A DNA stretch of 8,494 nt from UBA9619 sp964630665 (lineage in GTDB: Bacteria > Pseudomonadota > Gammaproteobacteria > Arenicellales > UBA868). Where the stretch lies: NCBI GenBank assembly GCA_964630665.1, contig CAZVVN010000103.1, positions 1 to 8,494 of the forward strand, read 5' to 3'. The stretch's first letter is position 1, and each line of letters opens with the position of its first letter. Both the position numbers and the translations under genes were made by a program. The notes under the pieces were generated by a model. That model was given only the letters and a program-made list of their open reading frames with translations, was not told the DNA's origin and did no database searches. Of this stretch, positions 6,300 through 8,494 are shown piece by piece.

Positions 6300-7193
6300 C
6301 TAGAGATGGCCGGTCATCTGTTTTCGGTACTGCGTGCGTAACCGGCCCGCAGCTACCAGCGTGTTACGCATCAATACAGCTACGGTCACTGGCCCAACAC
6401 CGCCAGGTACCGGTGTAATCCAACCCGCGACCTCCAGGCAGGATGCGTAGTCACAGTCGCCGACCAGTTTGACTACCCCGTCGTCATCTTCGACCTGGTT
6501 GATGCCAATATCGATCACAGCTGAGCCGGGACGGATCATATTGCCTTTCAGGAGCCCGGGCTTTCCAACTGCAATCAGCACTGCTTCGGCAGCCCGCGAA
6601 TGCAAGGCGACCTCACGGGTCATGTGATGGCAGACAGTGACCGTCGCACCCTCAGCCATCAGCAAGAAGGCAATAGGCTTGCCGACGATCTCCGAATGCC
6701 CAATCACGGTCACTTCCAGCCCCTCCATGGACAAACCGGTCCCCTTTAACAACTCTACTGCAGCTATCGCCGTGCACGGACCAAGTTCAAGTTCTCGATA
6801 GACGATGTTGCCAATCGACGACGGATGCATGCCCTCTACATCTTTCAGCGGATGGATGGTCGCCTGCAGGGGCTTGATGGGGAGGCTCGCAGGAATCGGT
6901 CGCTGCAGGATGATCCCAGTAACCTGTGGGTCAACATTGAGATTGATGATCGCCGCGTGAACCTCTGCCTCGGAGATATCCTCGGCGAACTGTTTCTCGA
7001 TAAACTCTATTCCTACTTTCGACGCCGTTCGTTTCTGGTTTCGAACGTAACGGTCGACTGCCGAATTCTCGCCTATACGCATCGACACCAGGCGGGGCGC
7101 CCAGCCTTCTTGTTTGAGCGCTTCCACATCCGATGCCACTTTCTCTAACATGGCCGCAGCTATGCCGCGGCCATCGATCTCACGGCCTGCCAT
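6300..7193 (-). CDS. folD: FolD-like methylenetetrahydrofolate dehydrogenase / methenyltetrahydrofolate cyclohydrolase, divergent active site
   Basis: FolD interconverts 5,10-methylene-, methenyl- and 10-formyl-tetrahydrofolate in the cytoplasm. The 297-residue length and overall layout fit: an N-terminal folate domain with IDGRGIA, RYVRNQK (48-54) and GIILQRPIP (93-101), KDVEG (117-121), PCT (139-141), the Rossmann segment VIGHSEIVGKP (163-173), AVGKPG (208-213), VIDIGIN (226-232) and PVPGGVGPVTVA (261-272). Aligned by eye to E. coli FolD, the catalytic Lys54 is Gln53 (codon CAG at 7035-7037) and Asp121 is Glu120, while Gln98 is kept as Gln97. Loss of this Lys is known to abolish cyclohydrolase but spare dehydrogenase activity in the human enzyme, so a dehydrogenase-biased enzyme is inferred. 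The gene is 115 bases downstream of the HAD gene on the same strand. Family assignment is secure; the bifunctional activity is not. Confidence 0.93.
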   Translation of the reverse strand: MAGREIDGRGIAAAMLEKVASDVEALKQEGWAPRLVSMRIGENSAVDRYVRNQKRTASKVGIEFIEKQFAEDISEAEVHAAIINLNVDPQVTGIILQRPIPASLPIKPLQATIHPLKDVEGMHPSSIGNIVYRELELGPCTAIAAVELLKGTGLSMEGLEVTVIGHSEIVGKPIAFLLMAEGATVTVCHHMTREVALHSRAAEAVLIAVGKPGLLKGNMIRPGSAVIDIGINQVEDDDGVVKLVGDCDYASCLEVAGWITPVPGGVGPVTVAVLMRNTLVAAGRLRTQYRKQMTGHL

Positions 7194-7308
7194 GATGCTT
7201 ATTCTTCTAGTTTCAACACGAATACACCTCGTCAGATTAAGCGAGAAAGTTCAGGATTGGCCCAGAGCCTGTCAGCCGCCTGTCGAACGACCAGCCTGTG
7301 GCGACGGC

Positions 7309-7959
7309 TCAGGATTGCAACGGAACAGCCAAGGTCTTGAGTTGCGTTGGAGACTCAAGAACGTATTCAGGGTTTTCTTCCTCAAGCTCCTGTCTGCTGC
7401 CATAACCCCAGAGTACTGCTGCCGCCTGGAGTCCGTTACGGTGCGCGGCGACCAGGTCTATGAACCGGTCTCCGATCATCAGTGAGCGACCGGTGATGGT
7501 TCCTGATCCCAGAAGTTGCTGCAACTGCTGACTTTTCTCTATACCGATATCTCCGCCACTCACGAAATCGAAAAAAATCCTCAGTCCAAACAATTCGAGT
7601 ACTTTTTCGGCCACGTCAGCCCTTTTCGACGTGCAGAGGCCCAAACGTTGTTCGGCTCGCTGATGGGCCTGGTTCAAGAACTCACTGACTCCCTCGTACA
7701 GCACATTCTCCCGGTAGCCAACACCAATATATCGTTCTCGGTATTTCTGAACCAGGGTCGAGCCTTCCTGCCTGCCCGGTTCTCCAAGAAGACGTTCGAA
7801 CATCTCATCAAGCGGCAAGCCTATTAGCCGGGCGACCTCCTTCCCGGGCCTGGCCTTAAAGCCATGCTCCGTCAGGGCATAATTGATCGACCTGATGATC
7901 CCGGTTCCAGGGTCACTGATAGTGCCATCCAGGTCGAATATGAGGCAGTCGTGTCGCAT
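7309..7959 (-). CDS. HAD superfamily hydrolase, Gph/PpaX-like phosphatase
   Basis: Cytoplasmic Mg-dependent phosphatase of 216 residues, about the usual length for phosphoglycolate phosphatase-like subfamily IA enzymes. Motif I is DLDGT (nucleophile Asp9, acid Asp11), motif II is LCTSKR (Thr110), the likely motif III Lys is Lys142 (GIEKSQQL) and motif IV is GDRFIDL (Asp164, Asp168). A helical cap lies between motifs I and II (about 15-90). The end WGYGSRQELEEENPEYVLESP closely resembles Gph and PpaX proteins. Motif III lacks the common KP pair. Candidate substrates are 2-phosphoglycolate or a related small phosphate; the sequence does not settle this. ATG 7959 is preferred over ATG 7974 because AAGGTG lies 5 bases before it. 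The gene may be cotranscribed with folD. Confidence 0.9.
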   Translation of the reverse strand: MRHDCLIFDLDGTISDPGTGIIRSINYALTEHGFKARPGKEVARLIGLPLDEMFERLLGEPGRQEGSTLVQKYRERYIGVGYRENVLYEGVSEFLNQAHQRAEQRLGLCTSKRADVAEKVLELFGLRIFFDFVSGGDIGIEKSQQLQQLLGSGTITGRSLMIGDRFIDLVAAHRNGLQAAAVLWGYGSRQELEEENPEYVLESPTQLKTLAVPLQS

Positions 7960-7964
7960 TTGGA

Positions 7965-7970
7965 CACCTT
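7965..7970 (-). promoter_or_regulatory. Ribosome binding site deciding the HAD gene start
   Basis: AAGGTG on the minus strand is 5 bases before ATG 7959. The ATG at 7974, 15 bases upstream in frame, has no comparable site and would overlap this one. Confidence 0.55.
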
Positions 7971-8031
7971 GCATCCGGCTTTAGAGAATCCAATATCAGT
8001 CGAAACTAAAACCCTTGAAACATCCGGGCTA

Positions 8032-8069
8032 CCCCAGCCACTGGCCAAGCGGCAAGAATACGGCTGGGG
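8032..8069 (-). terminator. G+C-rich hairpin between the RRM gene and the HAD gene, possible terminator
   Basis: CCCCAGCC (8032-8039) and GGCTGGGG (8062-8069) form a perfect 8-bp stem around 22 bases that contain the small palindrome TGGCCA. It lies 54 bases past the RRM stop and before the HAD start. The minus strand has no T-run directly after the stem, so it may be a weak or factor-assisted terminator, or an mRNA 3'-end stabiliser. The plus strand has only CTTT after it. Confidence 0.35.
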
Positions 8070-8123
8070 CTTTAGATCCCGCTGGCAGGCCGACCATCAC
8101 CGCCCGGGGCATAGGCCCACTTC

Positions 8124-8426
8124 TCAGTAGCGGTTGCCTCCACCACCATAACCGCCGCGACCGCCCCCGCCCCGAGGTCGTTCCTCTCGAGGTCTGGCCT
8201 TGTTCACGGTCAAGGAACGGCCGCTGACATCACGTCCGTTAAGTTCATCGATCGCTTTTTGAGCTGCGGCATCATCGGACATCTCGACAAAACCAAAGCC
8301 CTTGGACTGCCCGGTGTAGCGGTCCATGATCAACTTCGCACTGGTGACGTCCCCAAACTCGGCAAACAGCGCCCTGAGGTCATCTTCGGTCAGGCTGTAC
8401 GACAGGTTTCCAACATAGATATTCAT
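8124..8426 (-). CDS. RRM-domain RNA-binding protein with glycine-rich tail
   Basis: Single RNA-recognition-motif protein of 100 residues, the length typical of bacterial Rbp-type proteins. RNP2 is IYVGNL (3-8) and RNP1 is KGFGFVEM (42-49), with the RNA-stacking aromatics Tyr4, Phe44 and Phe46 all present. The helix DDLRALFAEFG and the segment ELNGRDVSGRSLTV complete the beta-alpha-beta-beta-alpha-beta fold by about residue 76. The tail (79-100) is rich in Arg and Gly with RGG and GYGG elements and ends in NRY. Such proteins bind single-stranded RNA and are often cold- or stress-responsive; that role is inferred from the family. The start is clear because RNP2 begins at residue 3, although the ribosome site (AGAGA, 11 bases upstream) is weak. 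Confidence 0.95.
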   Translation of the reverse strand: MNIYVGNLSYSLTEDDLRALFAEFGDVTSAKLIMDRYTGQSKGFGFVEMSDDAAAQKAIDELNGRDVSGRSLTVNKARPREERPRGGGGRGGYGGGGNRY

Positions 8427-8441
8427 TATCGTCTAGATCTC

Positions 8442-8453
8442 TTTAACGTTAAA
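8442..8453. repeat. 12-bp perfect palindrome TTTAACGTTAAA upstream of the RRM gene
   Basis: It lies 16 bases before the RRM start codon, in the presumed 5' leader or promoter region. It could be an operator or a leader hairpin. A second palindrome, CGGTACCG, sits at 8467-8474. The window ends too soon after it to place a promoter. Confidence 0.35.
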
Positions 8454-8494
8454 AGTGTTCGCTGTACGGTACCGGAACAACAAGCACGCACTTA

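Noticed and set aside
7267..7299. Three copies of GCCTGT in the gap before folD
   Set aside because: The copies are 6-7 bases long with unequal spacing (11 and 16 bases) in a G+C-rich stretch, which chance can explain.

Overview
The window looks like a piece of a proteobacterial chromosome, most likely gammaproteobacterial. Genes are tightly packed on both strands, Shine-Dalgarno sites are canonical, and the tRNA carries an encoded CCA end. The recognisable proteins are an AidB-type acyl-CoA dehydrogenase, FolD, a Gph-like HAD phosphatase and a one-domain glycine-rich RRM protein. The taxon cannot be fixed further from sequence alone.

Layout, left to right. Bases 1-488 hold the C-terminal part of a tyrosine recombinase whose reading frame runs open through the left edge. 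Its stop codon lies 5 bases from the 3' (CCA) end of a tRNA-Arg(CCG) gene on the minus strand (494-570). This is the usual architecture of an integrated element sitting in a tRNA 3' end, so everything left of about 494 is probably the end of a genomic island or prophage. On the tRNA's 5' side is a lone GT-C type membrane glycosyltransferase (694-2337), then about 420 bases without a convincing gene (2338-2759) that contain several inverted repeats. This left third is visibly more A+T-rich than the rest.

From 2760 a compact metabolic block begins: an SDR oxidoreductase (+), an AidB/ACAD11-like acyl-CoA dehydrogenase (-, convergent with it), and a second SDR oxidoreductase (+, divergent from the dehydrogenase across a 130-base shared promoter region). 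An acyl-CoA dehydrogenase with two Rossmann reductases suggests oxidation of some acyl-CoA or hydroxyacyl substrate, but the substrate cannot be read from sequence.

The right end is a minus-strand run: an RRM RNA-binding protein (8124-8426), a HAD phosphatase (7309-7959) and a divergent folD (6300-7193). The FolD is the most striking protein here. Its fold and most signature motifs are present, but two of the three catalytic residues known in the family are changed (Lys to Gln at residue 53, Asp to Glu at residue 120), as are several normally invariant neighbours. It may therefore be a dehydrogenase with little or no cyclohydrolase activity.

No CRISPR array, rRNA, recognisable riboswitch, complete insertion sequence or origin was found.
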